From Chrysophaeum taylorii (lineage: Eukaryota > Sar > Pelagophyceae > Pelagomonadales > Pelagomonadaceae), in the NCBI GenBank assembly GCA_029834535.1, contig JAQMWT010000378.1:1-48581 (forward strand): 48,581 nucleotides of DNA. Reading direction: 5' to 3'. The notes beneath the pieces were generated by a model that saw nothing but the letters and a program-made list of their open reading frames with translations, was not told the origin of the DNA and made no database searches. Both the position numbers and the translations under genes were made by a program. Every line of letters starts with the position of its first letter. Positions within the stretch are counted from its first letter, which is position 1. Shown here piece by piece: positions 1 to 10,255 of this stretch.

Positions 1-270
1 AAACCATCCCGTCCCATGAACGTCTGGAAGTATTTAATTCGGTGAATGAAAGGTATGTTCCCTATATCCTCAGAACACGACAGGCGGCATCTAGAACTGC
101 ACGAGAAAGGCTAAGTGTATAGTGCTACATACCTCGGGACGCGCTAGACCATGATGATGAGCTTGAGCACAAATCAGAGGACTAATTGACTGTGTAGAAA
201 GGAAGGAGAAGGGCAAGGAAGAGATCACGTTCTCAACGGACGGATAAGGGTAAGAGGCAGCAGATTTCTC
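1..270. other. Unassigned sequence beyond the truncated 3' end of element A copy 1
   Basis: Read on the minus strand, copy 1 of element A matches copy 2 (45.8 kb) until about position 273 and then diverges abruptly. Positions 1-270 match nothing else I can find in the window and hold no convincing reading frame. This is therefore either the sequence into which the truncated element is joined or a rearranged internal part. Confidence 0.5.
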
Positions 271-1676
271 TGCATAAATTCAATATGATTTGTCTTGGGA
301 TAGAAAATGAAAGAATCATGAAGCACAGGTGAAGTGTGGGAGACCAGTGTTTGCACGAGACGACGGGTGTCTTGGGTTTCAATATGATGGTGATAAGCCT
401 GGCATAACCAAAGAAAACCTGTAACAGGATTGAGAGAAGCAGTCTTATCAATTCCTGTTTCATGTGTTTGCAAGGTGTAGGTTTCCCCAAATGCATTTAT
501 GTGTGCCTGGTATTTAGAGGAGGAGTTAGAAACTGTGATGTCTCCACCTGTGTGTCTTCCGCCAGTGATGTAGATAATGGAGGAAGTAGAGGATTTATTT
601 AAATATAACCTATGAGATGGTTGGTTAGATTCGATAGTTGTAATACGAAAAGACACAGGTAATGTAGTAGAATTTGGGAACAAGCGTCCCATAATGTTAT
701 AGAGGACAACAAAGGCCTTAAGTTCAATAGGTGAAGTCATACACGTGAGGGGCTTTCTTGAATTCGTTAAGAATCCTAGGCGAAAGTTAGAAATGCCCTC
801 CATTTCGTCTCGACTTGGGTGTTCGATTGTTTTATATGAGTGCAAACGGAGGAACAGCATGATTAGTGTCTCTAGCTCGGTAACCGTTAGGCCGAACGGG
901 TCCTGTGCGACTGAAGCTGCTGCAAGTTTTGGGCATGGAAACGAATGGTACATCCGAGAAGACCTGTGTCCAGGGTTCGTCGACAATTAACTTGCGACTT
1001 ATGGAGTTAACATGATCCGCAATGCCCATGAAGGAAATAACTCGCTTATTGGGCCAAGAGAGCAAATCTAGTGGGCCGGTATTATATTTGCGAGCAACGA
1101 GGATCCATCTTTCTCTAGCTTGATAATAGCCACACAAGTAACATGGAACGCGATCGCATAGTCCACTGTGTAATGCATTGTGGTGAAGATCAGGCTAGCA
1201 ACTCGTATATGATCTTCATACGATGCAGAGTGTGGTGGTGTCTTCTCCATAAAAAGAACAAGGGGCTTTAAAAGTACACTTATAGCACTTGGAAATAAAG
1301 AGTCGTCCATATCTCGCTCGAAAGTTGATGTAGATCTCCCATTGATTATGTTACGATTGGTACATGGGGAAGTCAATTCCACTATGTCAGAGTAGTATCT
1401 TGCACGTTCAGCATCCGACGCTCGACGCATATAGGTAAGGAACTTTGGTAGTGACGGAAACACTTCGATGGAATTACCAAACCGTCTTCGTAGCATATGC
1501 GTAAGATTTTCATCGCTTTCAACAAGAACTTTAACGTTAATGTTGATTCGCAAGTCATTGGAAGCACAAGCCAAGAATGCAGGAGTGGACATCCCGGAGC
1601 AAAGTATAGTTACAGTAGGTACTCGTGAACTAGAAATGGCTGTTACAGTATGGAGCAAGCGTGTGTTATACTTGCG
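270..1676 (-). pseudogene. C5-cytosine DNA methyltransferase-like domain of element A copy 1 (frameshifted, truncated)
   Basis: The reading frame follows the protease in frame after one TGA codon (1677-1679). The first segment (1676-1068) has motif I (LCSG, followed by PAFLA), the motif IV core SPC with the catalytic-position Cys, and motif VI reduced to MEKTPP with Glu kept. A one-base loss near 1165 moves the reading to the segment at 1137-832, which holds motif VIII QARER (the canonical QxRxR). A second frame change near 905 leads to 986-225, part of the very long region that precedes motif IX. Motifs IX and X are missing because the copy is truncated near 270. Copy 2 has the region uninterrupted, which confirms the frame changes. 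Confidence 0.75.
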
Positions 1677-1679
1677 TCA
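1677..1679 (-). promoter_or_regulatory. In-frame TGA between protease and methyltransferase (element A copy 1)
   Basis: The codons before and after this TGA are in one frame: the protease ends PPV, then TGA, then CGC AAG and the methyltransferase. The same TGA followed by CGC AAG stands at the same place in copy 2 (44399-44401). Either it was inherited as a nonsense mutation (CGA to TGA is one step) or it is a readthrough codon controlling the pol:gag ratio. Confidence 0.45.
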
Positions 1680-2838
1680 TACAGGAGGTGAGAAATGTTT
1701 GCGAACATAAGGCAACTGTGAATGCATGGACTCCAAAATGGTTTTAAACCACGGGACGTAAATTACACGTTCAAGAAGTTTGGAATATAGTTTAAGCATC
1801 TCACGTTGTTCATCAAAAGCACTCAATCTGAACAGTAAAGGGCGCAATTCCATTTTTCGAGCTTTAGCTTGCTGTAACGAATAAATTGGGAGAGTAGGTA
1901 ATAAATTGTTTAATCTAAGCAAAGTAATCTTGACGTCGTCGTCAATGTTGCTCTGGATATATGATTGTCCTTTAAACTCAACCCCATAGAGGTGTATACC
2001 AAGTTTGTCTTCTCCCCATTGAGTCATGCTGATGATGTGCAAATCAGGATCGTTATGTTGATTTTGTTTGGGTAGGAAAAGACCAACATCTAGCTTGACA
2101 TATCCAACGTTAGGGTGCTTTGGAAGAGCAGGGATGACTGTTCTTATTATCACTGCATGAGTGATACTTTGGGTGTCTGTAGCCGTCTTGATGGCGGGTG
2201 ACAGGGACTCGGGCAGTTTAACAGTATGTAGTGGGTCGGCGTAACGTTTAAAGTTAACCACATGTTGAGAAGCGCACGTATCCGCATACCCAGGCGTGGT
2301 CATTAATGGTAAGTTGTATTCATTATACAGTTTAAGCATTGTTGCATAACAAGCATGTGTAGAACTTTGACCTAACTCATACTGAGTCATGAAACTTTGC
2401 GTTTGTTCGGAAGGTACCACGACAAGTGTAAAACCATTATTTAATTTCGGGAGCAACACAGGGGGATCTGTACCATCCTCGTTTTCTTCGTTTTGTTGAT
2501 TATTGGGAAGCTCAGAGTGCAAAGAAGTTTCCCGAGCTTGACGACGAACGATAGCATTCTGTGCTTTAGCATTTATATGCTGCAGTAACGGTTGAGGAAT
2601 ATTATCGATTTCATCATCTTTGATAGATAGAAAAGTGTGAAACATCTTTTCCGTTTCAGCAGTCCCCCTCTGCTCCGCATCACTGGGTGACGCTGCAGGA
2701 GCAGAAGTTTCAACTTGATCCTTTTCTTCTACCATGTGAGACTCTTTATCTGTCTCTAGAAGGTTCGAGATGGTGTTGGACATTGTGTCAACTCGTGATA
2801 GGTATAGGTGAACTTGGGTGGCTTCTTCTGGATCGAGA
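1680..2838 (-). CDS. Element A copy 1 aspartic protease (retropepsin-like) segment of pol
   Basis: The open frame begins after a TAG at 2841-2843, has its first ATG at 2783, and is uninterrupted to the TGA at 1677. An acidic, low-complexity N-terminal linker is followed by the retropepsin active-site region at 2268-2282, read as DTCAS instead of the usual D(S/T)GA(S/T), then a copia-like tail with a FLPK strand and an IISMTQWGED segment resembling the usual LLSxxQL block. The Gly to Cys change is shared by copy 2, so it belongs to the family. It would cleave the gag-pol polyprotein inside the particle. Copy 2 reads CAG where this copy has the TAG, so gag and pol were originally one continuous frame. 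Confidence 0.7.
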
Positions 2839-2840
2839 GT

Positions 2841-4418
2841 CTAAGTAGAAGCTTGAGAAGCAGTGGTCCAGAGAGTACTTAGTAAGCTCTTCATTTCTTC
2901 TTGTACTATTTTATAATCGGTAGAAGGATTAGGATTTGCTTCCTGTAACTTGTTAAACAGATGGCGAAGACGGTCTACTTGATAAGTAGCTCGATCCATT
3001 AGCGACATATTAGAGCGTGAATTGCGATTAGTGGACTGTGAGTAGACAGGACGATCAAAACTGGTGCCTTTGACATTGCAATTAGAAGGTGGGCGATAGT
3101 AGGATGTGTCTCGAGGTGAAATTGTCGACGCTTTATCTTTTGCGTTACGAAGCTTACGAGCATTAAAGCCAGACTGTCCAGCGACAGTAGCTAACAATGA
3201 ATAAGCATTGTTTAGAGAGTCGTGGGACTGATGAATGGTGTCCATCAGTAATACTTTAGGTGGCTTGGTAGCGGTAGTACCAGGGATATGTGGAATCCAT
3301 GATGCGGGTTTATCCAAGCGTCGGTTAGATGAGAATTTCGTCTCATTGTATATCTTTAACAAGAACACCAATAACGGGCGAACATCATTGGGATCAACTA
3401 GCTTTAAAACTTCAGGATCACGAGTCGAGTTGTTCCCCGAGCGAGCTTCATAAAGTTTGCACCATTCTAATAGTGACTGAGAGTAGCGCTCGTGGTCAGA
3501 TGGATTTGCGTAAAGACGGTAAAGCTCTTCGTGAGCTTTAAGTGCGATTATGGAATCATTAAATTGAATTGATGCTTCGTCGTTGTTCAATTGACTTGCC
3601 TGAGTTTGGAAAGCAAGAAGCTGTTCGACAAATACATGAGCATACCAGTTAACATTTAAGGACATTTGATTGAATTGAGATTTAAGTTCAGTGACATCCG
3701 TACAGGATAAAGTTTCATAATAATGATAGGATAACAACATCAGAGCGCGCGTTTTATTGGGATGCGCTGCAAACGAGCAAATTTTCGTCAACTGCGGCCA
3801 CATGGCGAGGGCAGGGCGATCTTAAGATTCCAAGTTGAAAAACGTGTACAAAAACCCCGCGTAGGTTTCGCAGTGTTTAATCCAGTCGACATTAGAAAGA
3901 CCTGAGAAGGATACATTGGTTAGAGACGAATCATACACAATTGACTTAGGGAATCGGGTATTTAAAAGAGTGAGGACACGCTTAACATCCTCATTTAATT
4001 CGGGTCGAACAAGATTAAATGACTCTCGAAAGAAAAGTCGTTCGAGATCATTACGTGCATCGACTGATAGCTGATGTGTATGATTAATATGCCATGTCTT
4101 GAGATAGTCAGGCAGGGCATCTTCGTTAGGTAGATGTACTTCGTTGATTTTCTCGGCTTTCGATTGGGGGAAAATGATATCAACTTCGTGTTCGAGAATT
4201 TGGTTATATTATGGGGCATTCCGCGTGTACGCGTCGTACGGGTCGTAGGAGAACAACGCGTCCGCGTATGGACTTGTCATGTGCCTACGAAGCATTTCGA
4301 GTTGCAAACTGACCTTAGTTGAATTGCCTTGGGAACGTAAACCATCGTTGAGCTTATCAACGAGAATTTGTTCCAGCTTATAGATATCCGTCGTGGATAT
4401 CGGCTTAGGTTTTGACAT
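2841..4418 (-). pseudogene. Element A copy 1 gag (three nonsense codons, frame otherwise intact)
   Basis: From the ATG at 4418, which also starts copy 2 gag at 41687, one frame of 525 codons runs to 2841 and is broken only by TAA at 4209-4211, TAA at 3822-3824 and TAG at 2841-2843. Copy 2 shows sense codons at these places (GAG, CAA and CAG). The protein is mostly helical by composition and I see no CCHC zinc knuckle. Its identity as gag rests on position: it is the first long frame after the LTR/leader and lies immediately upstream of the protease. It would form the particle shell. Confidence 0.7.
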
Positions 4419-4684
4419 GATTATGACCTGTTAAAGGTAGGTTAAAGGAGTGATAAAACAATTTGACATGTTCGAATGAAGGGTTTCTAACATGCGGATG
4501 CGTATGTACAGTTCGCTATTTTAAGCGTGGGCTTATTTACAAGACCAAACAAATCAATATGCCATTTAAACATGATGATCTGAGACTGAATAATGGATTA
4601 GTTCTCGAGCAGTCAGTCTTTTGTTGGGGAATAGAAGGAAAAACCCGTACAAGTTTCCGCGGCTTGTGTAGGAAAAATTTAATT

Positions 4685-5038
4685 TTATTGGTTATGCGAG
4701 TGCACATGACCAGTGGCCGACCCAACTCGGTCACAAACCAAATTAACTGGTGAGCACATACCGTCACACAACAAATATGTACAGTAGACCACCGCCAAAC
4801 GCATTGTCGCGTTGTACTCGTAATCATGCGTAAACTGATCACTCCATTTATACGTACAACACAGTTGGGCTGACATACCTACGCATCTGGGCCCATAACC
4901 TGGAGAGATTTGACCCTCTCCGGGTACATGGTAGAGACTGCGTGCAGTCTTCGGCGTGTACAGACCATTCCGCTTGTCACATGCTACTACACAAGGTAGG
5001 GATTTAGGCCCTGGCTTCTTAAGGACATTAAGTCCCAT
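4685..5038 (-). CDS. 117-codon ORF inside the element A LTR/leader, conserved in both copies
   Basis: The ORF begins MGLNVLKK and has the same length and nearly the same sequence as the 117-codon ORF at 41065-41418. It is Cys- and Tyr-rich with no domain I recognise. Conservation of an intact frame between two copies whose gag genes are broken is notable, but an LTR also constrains sequence for other reasons, so it may be non-coding. It overlaps the candidate TATA box, which argues against it being made from the main transcript. Confidence 0.3.
   Translation of the reverse strand: MGLNVLKKPGPKSLPCVVACDKRNGLYTPKTARSLYHVPGEGQISPGYGPRCVGMSAQLCCTYKWSDQFTHDYEYNATMRLAVVYCTYLLCDGMCSPVNLVCDRVGSATGHVHSHNQ
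4845..4852 (-). promoter_or_regulatory. Candidate TATA box in the element A LTR
   Basis: TATAAATG on the minus strand, in a block conserved with the plus-strand copy at 41251-41258 (flanks GTACG and GAGTGATCA). It lies about 430 bp upstream of the gag ATG, a reasonable position for an RNA polymerase II LTR promoter. Confidence 0.4.
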
Positions 5039-5299
5039 AGAAACGTTTACACCGACAACAAGGAACGAGGCCTCTGTTAATTAACCAGAAAACCCCGTAC
5101 CTTACGGTACGCACCTGAAGCCCTACTCCATGCTGGTAGAGAGCTTCAGACGACTCTCATTGTCATGAACTAAATAATCGCGGAAGGGTAAGGAAGGAAA
5201 GAGGGAAAGCCGTATTACGGAGAGAAAACCCTCGAGTAGAAAAAGGTGTGAAAGGAGTAAGGAGTTCCAGTGTCGTATACATTATATTGTAGCGCTCTG

Positions 5300-5591
5300 G
5301 ACGGTCATAAGTATAGAACACATGATTGTGTGCTGGTCTCTCTTGCATACAATTGAGACTAAATGCCCTATTGTCGATAACCCTGATCAACTTTTCGCGG
5401 TTCTTATCGAATCCTTTGTGTCCTGTGCCCTACATCAGCAAAAGTTAATGTTATCTTCCGGTTCTGCTGCACTGCCGTCTTTGCTAAACTATTTCTCGGG
5501 ATTATCTCCACAACAGCAAAGTGCATTCTCAAATATCCTTGGAAGAGCGAGCTACCCGGATTCCATCGCTACAGCATTTCCTAACTACTAA
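5300..5591 (+). pseudogene. Fragment of unknown gene E, abutting the element A end
   Basis: An 89-codon open frame from the ATG at 5322, with readable homologous residues back to 5300 (VISIEHM), matches the N-terminal part of the longer copy at 39415-39739: both share a WSLL block, a PD(Q/E)L block and a YF..LSP block. Element A copy 1 begins exactly where this homology begins, so the element probably interrupted gene E and the 5' part was displaced. Function is unknown. In the longer copy the next part is coiled-coil-like, so it may be a gag or accessory gene of another element. Confidence 0.5.
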
Positions 5592-5597
5592 TCGACA

Positions 5598-5636
5598 GAT
5601 GTTTGTCTGTTTGTTTGTCTGTTTGTTTGTTTGTCC
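5598..5636. repeat. TGTTTGTC simple tandem repeat
   Basis: About 39 bp of alternating TGTTTGTC and TGTT units directly downstream of the gene E fragment. It could be a slipped microsatellite or the tail of a decayed retroelement. Confidence 0.8.
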
Positions 5637-5687
5637 CCCGATTTAGGGTAAGGATCAGGTAGGCGCGCGAGCCAGGCAGTGATCCTC

Positions 5688-6040
5688 CAAGCCGTCTACG
5701 GCGACCTCGTAGACTGTTTCCACGACCCGCGGCGGCTCTTTCAGCGCGCCATTCTCACGCCCCGTCGAAACGATGTTGTTTATGCTGACAACGCGCGCAT
5801 GACCGCGGCCCTTTTTCCCGAAGACGAGGCGTCGGAGTTCTTTTCGGCCGACTAGGTTGGGTCGGAAGCCGACGCCTCGCTCTTTACAGTCGAGTTTTCA
5901 ACTCCCTGACAACCAACGACATGCTGACTTTGATCGCGAGCGAAAGTCTTCGCAACCTCGACCCGTCGCACGGCCACTGCAACGGTACCAGATACATGAA
6001 CGATCGTGTCGTGTCACCGAGGCTCCTCCGCCGGCCCTAA
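5688..6040 (+). pseudogene. Helitron/PIF1-type helicase C-terminal remnant
   Basis: One frame from 5688 reads YGDLVDCFHD, then RRLFQRAILTPRR and NARMTAALFPEDEAS, stopping at TAG 5853-5855. After a frame change the reading resumes near 5897 as FNSLTTNDM and LRNLDPSHGHCNGTR. The 'RAIL.P.N', 'SLT' and 'LRNLDP..G.CNGTR' blocks are typical of the C-terminal half of PIF1-family helicases, particularly those of Helitron transposons. No Rep nickase or upstream Walker motifs are present. It is a short, dead fragment. Confidence 0.7.
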
Positions 6041-6127
6041 TGAGTGTGGTCCAGTGGACCAGAAGTGGTGTGTTGGAGCACCAGAGTGTCATATACGATA
6101 TGGGTGAACTCTCTGGAATTGTTGTCT

Positions 6128-6516
6128 CATAAATTACTAACTTACTTCAGACCTCTCCCGAGCATGGGAGCCAGGCCGACCGGCAGGAGCCGGAGCGGAA
6201 TCACAGAGGAAAATCACGCAGTTGGGGCAGAGGCGAGGGACGAGGACGGACTTGTTGATGGTGGACCGCCACTGCGCGCGGTCTTGTGCGAGGTCGTGCA
6301 AAAGCGTCGCAGGCCGCGGACGTGTTGGTCCACGAACAATCGACCTGTCCGTCGCGTTCTGCCCAACCGAGAGAACCCCATCCCAGCGCGGACTTTCCGG
6401 GTGCTGACCGGCCAGCCCGGGAGGCGAGCAGGCACCGTCTCACTCCGGGACGGCCGGGGCCGCCGCAGGGAGCAAGCGTGTTAGGCACCGTCCTCCATCG
6501 CAACCAACGGTTAGCG
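6128..6516 (-). mobile_element. LINE-like 3' end, copy R1 (5'-truncated)
   Basis: This is a near copy of 10617-11014 in the same orientation. On the minus strand one frame reads LHDLAQDRAQWRSTINKS, resembling the A-x-D-R-x-x-W-R block that closes many non-LTR retrotransposon ORF2 proteins. It is followed by two GC-rich hairpins and a degenerate TTAG tail at 6128-6140. The shared short-repeat tail and the truncation at variable 5' points fit target-primed reverse transcription. The upstream part of the ORF is frameshifted. Confidence 0.5.
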
Positions 6517-7488
6517 TATTGTCTCATTCCCCACTGAAATTATTGAGAGTTAACCTCAAGATGGCGTGCATGCGCGCATCGGCTGGCGTACAGTTGGAGA
6601 ATCCGGTGAGCTAAGGCGATTTCGAAGGTCGCGTGGTGACTGCCGGTCCGATTTAAAGGGAGCGGTGAACAAGCTTCTGTTACGACTACTAATCGCCCAC
6701 TCACGGGCCAGCAGTATGGTAGTCTAGAACGTCTTCATCTCAAATAGGAACCCTCTGCATATGCATATATGTATTGAAGTCAAAAGCCTTCTTCTCAAAT
6801 AGGAATCCTCTGCGGTCGTTATCCCGCGCACTGACCATCACCCTCAAATGCCAAACTTTTGCCCAAGTGCAACTACCGCACAGCTCACCAAACCCAACTC
6901 CAGTTGCGGAGCTGCTATGAAAACTCGAACCGAGTAGGTTCGCTCTGCTCTTCGTTCTCTTCTGCTCGAATCTTCACGCTTGAGTCACGTCAATTCTTCA
7001 GCCAGTACGTCGGGCGCTGTTTCGCGCCAAAGGCGCTGTTATAGAAGGGGGCTCTCAGCTTTCACGCCGAGTTGCTTGGGGGTAGTTGTTTCTCGTCACT
7101 TGCACTCCAGGCTGGAAGAGAGTCTTCCCTACTACATGCGAGGGAGGATCCACAAATTTGCCCATGGCCGTGTCAGCTACAGCAAGACATCGTGGGGAGA
7201 CAACACCAGATCACGCACATGAACACGGGGGTGAGTTTCCGCAACCCTTTCTCTGCTCCGTTCTGTCTTGAATGATCGCGATTGATCCCGGGTAGACGGC
7301 AGGTTGCTATTTGCTGGGGCTTGGTTTAAACCAATGTTCATTGGTAAAGTACATCCACAATCGTTTCAATAAAACCTGTGGACCCTACATGTCGCTTCAC
7401 TCAGCACACGGCCATGGCAGTTGGAATGTCGAAGAAGCCAAACGGAATGCGCCTACAGCAATAACAATAACAACACTGCCGAAGAAGT
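6517..7488. other. Intergenic stretch without a supported gene
   Basis: Only short overlapping frames occur here and none resembles a family I know. It contains a short imperfect direct repeat, CTCAAATAGGAAYCCTCTGC at about 6738-6757 and 6794-6813. I see nothing else. Confidence 0.5.
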
Positions 7489-8547
7489 TCACAATTCTGT
7501 CCAAAGATAACCTACCTGTATGTGAGTGTCACACTGGTGGAAGAAATGCGTTGACATGCACAGTACCAGTTCGGAATACAGACCTTGCCTCGAAAAAAAA
7601 TGGGTCAAAACTGATAAAGTAAGGCTCATATTCCGTCGACTCGAATGCGTCAGCAAGACAGTCACCGCACCCACTAGATCGCGAAACTTGCAATCAAGGG
7701 AGTGTCGACCCTCAAACGTCATAAACCACAGCACATCATGCAGCCCAAACGCTGTCTGACAGGCATAACTGAACAGTGGAACATGGTATTGAACGACTAA
7801 CATAAACTGCAATCGGAATCCAACCGCCAAGTGAGCTTCGATTTTCTCGTCCTCTCCGACGACCAGGTCGTCAACCGCATTTTTCCTTCGCTTACGACGC
7901 AGACACCCATCTAACATAGCCACCACAAACTCACGACGTATGTCGACGCTCGCTCCATCCACATGTTGATTCCATGTAAGAAATCTGGCTGCGGCAAATA
8001 ATTCAAGGCCACGCACCATCGAAGAGACCTCAATACCCTCTCCCGTCCATTCCATTACACCCAAGAGGCTTCGCATCAGTGCTGTAATAAAGGCGATGCC
8101 TTTGACAACGAAGATACATGTGGATGTATCAAGAAATGACAAATACAACAAAACTGTTTGTGACGCACAAACGACGAAATACGCCATTATTCGCACAGCA
8201 GTGACGAGACTCAACTGTTCGTTCTCAGAAATAGCGCATGTCGTAGAGGTGCGCATCCCACCTAGTTGGATAATGCTTCCTGGGGGAACCTTCGACGCTA
8301 TCGAGGATAATGCGCTCCAAACACATTCAAAAACTACACGAATCAACGCATTATGATCCACCGTGCCAGAAAGCTCAGTGAAACTGTCAGTTCGGCGACA
8401 ACGACGCTTCTCTAGAGCAGCACACGCGATCATATGCCAGGTGAACTGCATCTCTTCGAAACTGGTATGACCACAGTGTGCACGCGTGGGCTCGAGCCCA
8501 CAATAGCAAACAAGACGGCACGGAAGTGTAAGTTCACTCGCTGCCAC
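7489..8547 (-). CDS. Hypothetical 352-residue protein
   Basis: This is the longest uninterrupted frame between elements A and C and starts with ATG at 8547. I do not recognise it. The N-terminal third is Cys-rich (about ten Cys in the first 80 residues). The middle, roughly residues 115-165, has one or two hydrophobic stretches that could be membrane segments, followed by a basic patch RRKRRK near residue 218. The start lies about 15 bases after a copia-like primer-binding-site match (8551-8561) and an LTR-like unit on the same strand, so it may be a divergent retroelement ORF. Codon evidence is weak. Confidence 0.35.
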   Translation of the reverse strand: MAASELTLPCRLVCYCGLEPTRAHCGHTSFEEMQFTWHMIACAALEKRRCRRTDSFTELSGTVDHNALIRVVFECVWSALSSIASKVPPGSIIQLGGMRTSTTCAISENEQLSLVTAVRIMAYFVVCASQTVLLYLSFLDTSTCIFVVKGIAFITALMRSLLGVMEWTGEGIEVSSMVRGLELFAAARFLTWNQHVDGASVDIRREFVVAMLDGCLRRKRRKNAVDDLVVGEDEKIEAHLAVGFRLQFMLVVQYHVPLFSYACQTAFGLHDVLWFMTFEGRHSLDCKFRDLVGAVTVLLTHSSRRNMSLTLSVLTHFFSRQGLYSELVLCMSTHFFHQCDTHIQVGYLWTEL

Positions 8548-8550
8548 TGC

Positions 8551-8561
8551 CTGGCTCTGAT
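8551..8561 (-). promoter_or_regulatory. Candidate copia-type primer-binding site
   Basis: The minus strand reads ATATCAGAGCC a few bases after a CA dinucleotide, close to the plant copia primer site GTATCAGAGCC that pairs with initiator tRNA-Met. The leading TGG is replaced by CAA, so the match is partial. Confidence 0.3.
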
Positions 8562-8563
8562 AT

Positions 8564-8750
8564 TGATTTAAGTCAAAAACGTCCGCCTTCTACAAGCAGA
8601 TTCGGCCATAACCCGCAACAACATAGCACAGATTTTTGAGAGGGTTTATGATCAAGTTCGTTGTACGCACAGGAGAGTGGGCTTTGTGGGTGACGTGGCG
8701 TGTCACTAGGATCCGAGGATTGATGACGTCATTCACAGTATCCCCTAACA
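8564..8750 (-). repeat. Candidate 187 bp LTR of another copia-like element
   Basis: On the minus strand the unit starts TGTTAGGGGATACTG, contains TGACGTCATC, and ends AAATCA. It is preceded by GGGGGGAG, which looks like a polypurine tract, and followed by a tRNA-Met-like primer site. PPT-LTR-PBS is the arrangement expected at the junction of tandem LTR elements sharing one LTR. No second copy is in the window for comparison. Confidence 0.35.
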
Positions 8751-8763
8751 CTCCCCCCAAACC
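8751..8763 (-). promoter_or_regulatory. Candidate polypurine tract
   Basis: GGTTTGGGGGGAG lies immediately before the TGTT start of the LTR-like unit on the minus strand, the usual place for plus-strand DNA priming in LTR retrotransposons. Confidence 0.3.
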
Positions 8764-9309
8764 TGTGTCTAAATCTAACAATACATGCCGCGTTTGGCTT
8801 ATCTTCGTTGAGCCTACAATGCTGTAAGATCCCAAATGTATGTTTCCCGGACAATCGTTAGGGTCTGGAGCTGGTGCCTACCTGTTATTCTCAATGTTTT
8901 TCGGGTTTTTTTACACGAACCGCGGTGTGCGGCGAGCCGATGACGCCCACTCGCCGTTCAAGGCTCGAAACGGCCCTCCATGGTCCCCTCTTGCACACCT
9001 GAAAGCGCGAAGACGTTTCGTGAGGTTTTAGAGACGCTAGACCTGCGTCGAAATTGGGCACTTTTTTTGGGGGTTCCGCGGGCACATCTCTTTTTCTTTC
9101 GGGGAAATCCTACGAAGACCGCCTCATAGCCACACGGGCCGCCAGACGCCGGAGCTTTGGTCGAGATGTAAGAGGGTTCCGTGTGGCCCTCATAGGCGAC
9201 CGACCATCATGATATAGTAGGGCGGGCGGATTCCATGACGTCTCGCGGCTTGGGGCGGTGTTGGGGGCGGTGTTGGAGGCTTGCAGCAAGGTTGGCAGGG
9301 GACTCAGAG
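8764..9309. other. Intergenic stretch without a supported gene
   Basis: Overlapping short frames on both strands with no recognisable domain. I see no RNA gene or repeat here other than short G-rich runs. Confidence 0.5.
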
Positions 9310-10255
9310 TCACTTGTCGCAGTGGAGGTGCTCGTTGCGATAGGCTTGTCTACCCTGGCCTTGCAGTCGAAGATGCCGAGGCTGTACGTTTTCTTTTTGT
9401 ATTTTGTGCGGCGCGTTCTCCTCGGTCTCTAAGTTCTCGTTGTGGCCGGGGATGTTTGGCTGCGGTCCGCCACTTGGCCCGGTTGGCGTTGAGAGGGCGC
9501 TGGCGGCACGAGCCGTCGATGGTTTCATGCTTCCGGAAGTTCCGGCAGTACCAGTTGTCCCACTTCCTGCCGTCCCAGAGGAAGCCACCGGAACCGTTGC
9601 GCTTCATCTTCCCAGAGTCATCGAGCTGGGCAAACTTCGGTGACCAGATGGTCTCGTTGACGAGCGCCTGCGCGTGCGCAATGACCAGCTCCTTGTAGAC
9701 CGGTTACTTCATCTCGCGAAGCTTGACGACGATGCTCACCACCTTCGCCTCGGCCTCCTTGAGGTAGCAAGCCTTCCGACCTGAGATCTTCGACGCAGAG
9801 ATGTTGTCGGCAACGTAGGTGTTGATCGCGTTCTCTGACCACGCCACGTCTTCGCCGTACAGCCGGTTACGCTCATTGATGATCACCTTGAGCCCGCGCG
9901 TCGCACCCTTCGCCTATAGTGGGGCCCAGTCCGTATATGAAATCACTATCTAGCTCTGGCGTCAGGTCTCGAGTGGATCCTATGGCGCGGCCGGCGCCGG
10001 TGCGGGCGCTGCCATCCGTGCCGACGTTAGTTGCGCCTACGCCGTGATCGCCGTCACCGCGTCGTCCGACCCGCAAAGCTCTTGGACAAGTCGGTAAACG
10101 GCGCTAGCTGCAACGTGCGCGAACTCGGGTCGCTCCTCCGCGGCCTGTTTCAAGGCATTTGAGATCACCCCCCCCGATGGCCATGACGCTAACTGCCACC
10201 GCACGGATGAGGAAGTGCTTCTCTTCCTTCGGGGGACCTCGCAGGGCGCATGCAT
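9310..10255 (-). pseudogene. Transposase-like or DNA-binding protein remnant
   Basis: One minus-strand frame from about 9886 reads IINERNRLYGEDVAW, then KISGRKACYLKEAE and KVVSIVVKLREMK, meets TAA at 9706-9708, and continues in the same frame through PVYKELVIAHAQALV and GRKWDNWYCRNFRKH to about 9450. The W-x-x-W-Y-x-R...R-K-H block is like the helix-turn-helix ends of CENP-B/pogo-type transposase N-termini, but this is only a resemblance. A further in-strand segment (10255-10037) reads ISNALKQAAEE and ASAVYRLVQEL and may be the N-terminal part after a frameshift. No DDE catalytic domain is visible. Confidence 0.35.

Larger units (their letters stand above)
270..5299 (-). mobile_element. LTR retrotransposon family A, copy 1 (3'-truncated)
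   Basis: This minus-strand copy runs LTR/leader (5299 to about 4419), gag (4418-2841), protease (2838-1677) and methyltransferase-like region (1676 to about 270). The order and most of the protein sequence match the plus-strand copy at 40801-48581, which continues into a copia-type integrase and the start of RT. The 5' edge at 5299 is shared with two other copies of the LTR (40697 and 40801), so it is probably the true element end. No 3' LTR is present. The copy has three in-frame stops in gag/pol and at least two frameshifts in the methyltransferase, so it is dead. Confidence 0.85.
4419..5299 (-). repeat. 5' LTR plus leader of element A copy 1
   Basis: This segment precedes gag and is matched by 40801-41686 in copy 2 and, for its outer 400 bp, by 40303-40697. 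All three copies start at the same sequence, AGAGCGC or AGAGAGC. I cannot place the inner LTR edge because no 3' LTR of either copy lies in the window. It contains a conserved TATA-like box and a conserved 117-codon frame. Confidence 0.6.

Noticed and set aside
5857..6132. 91-codon plus-strand ORF
   Set aside because: It is out of frame with the Helitron helicase similarity in the same interval.
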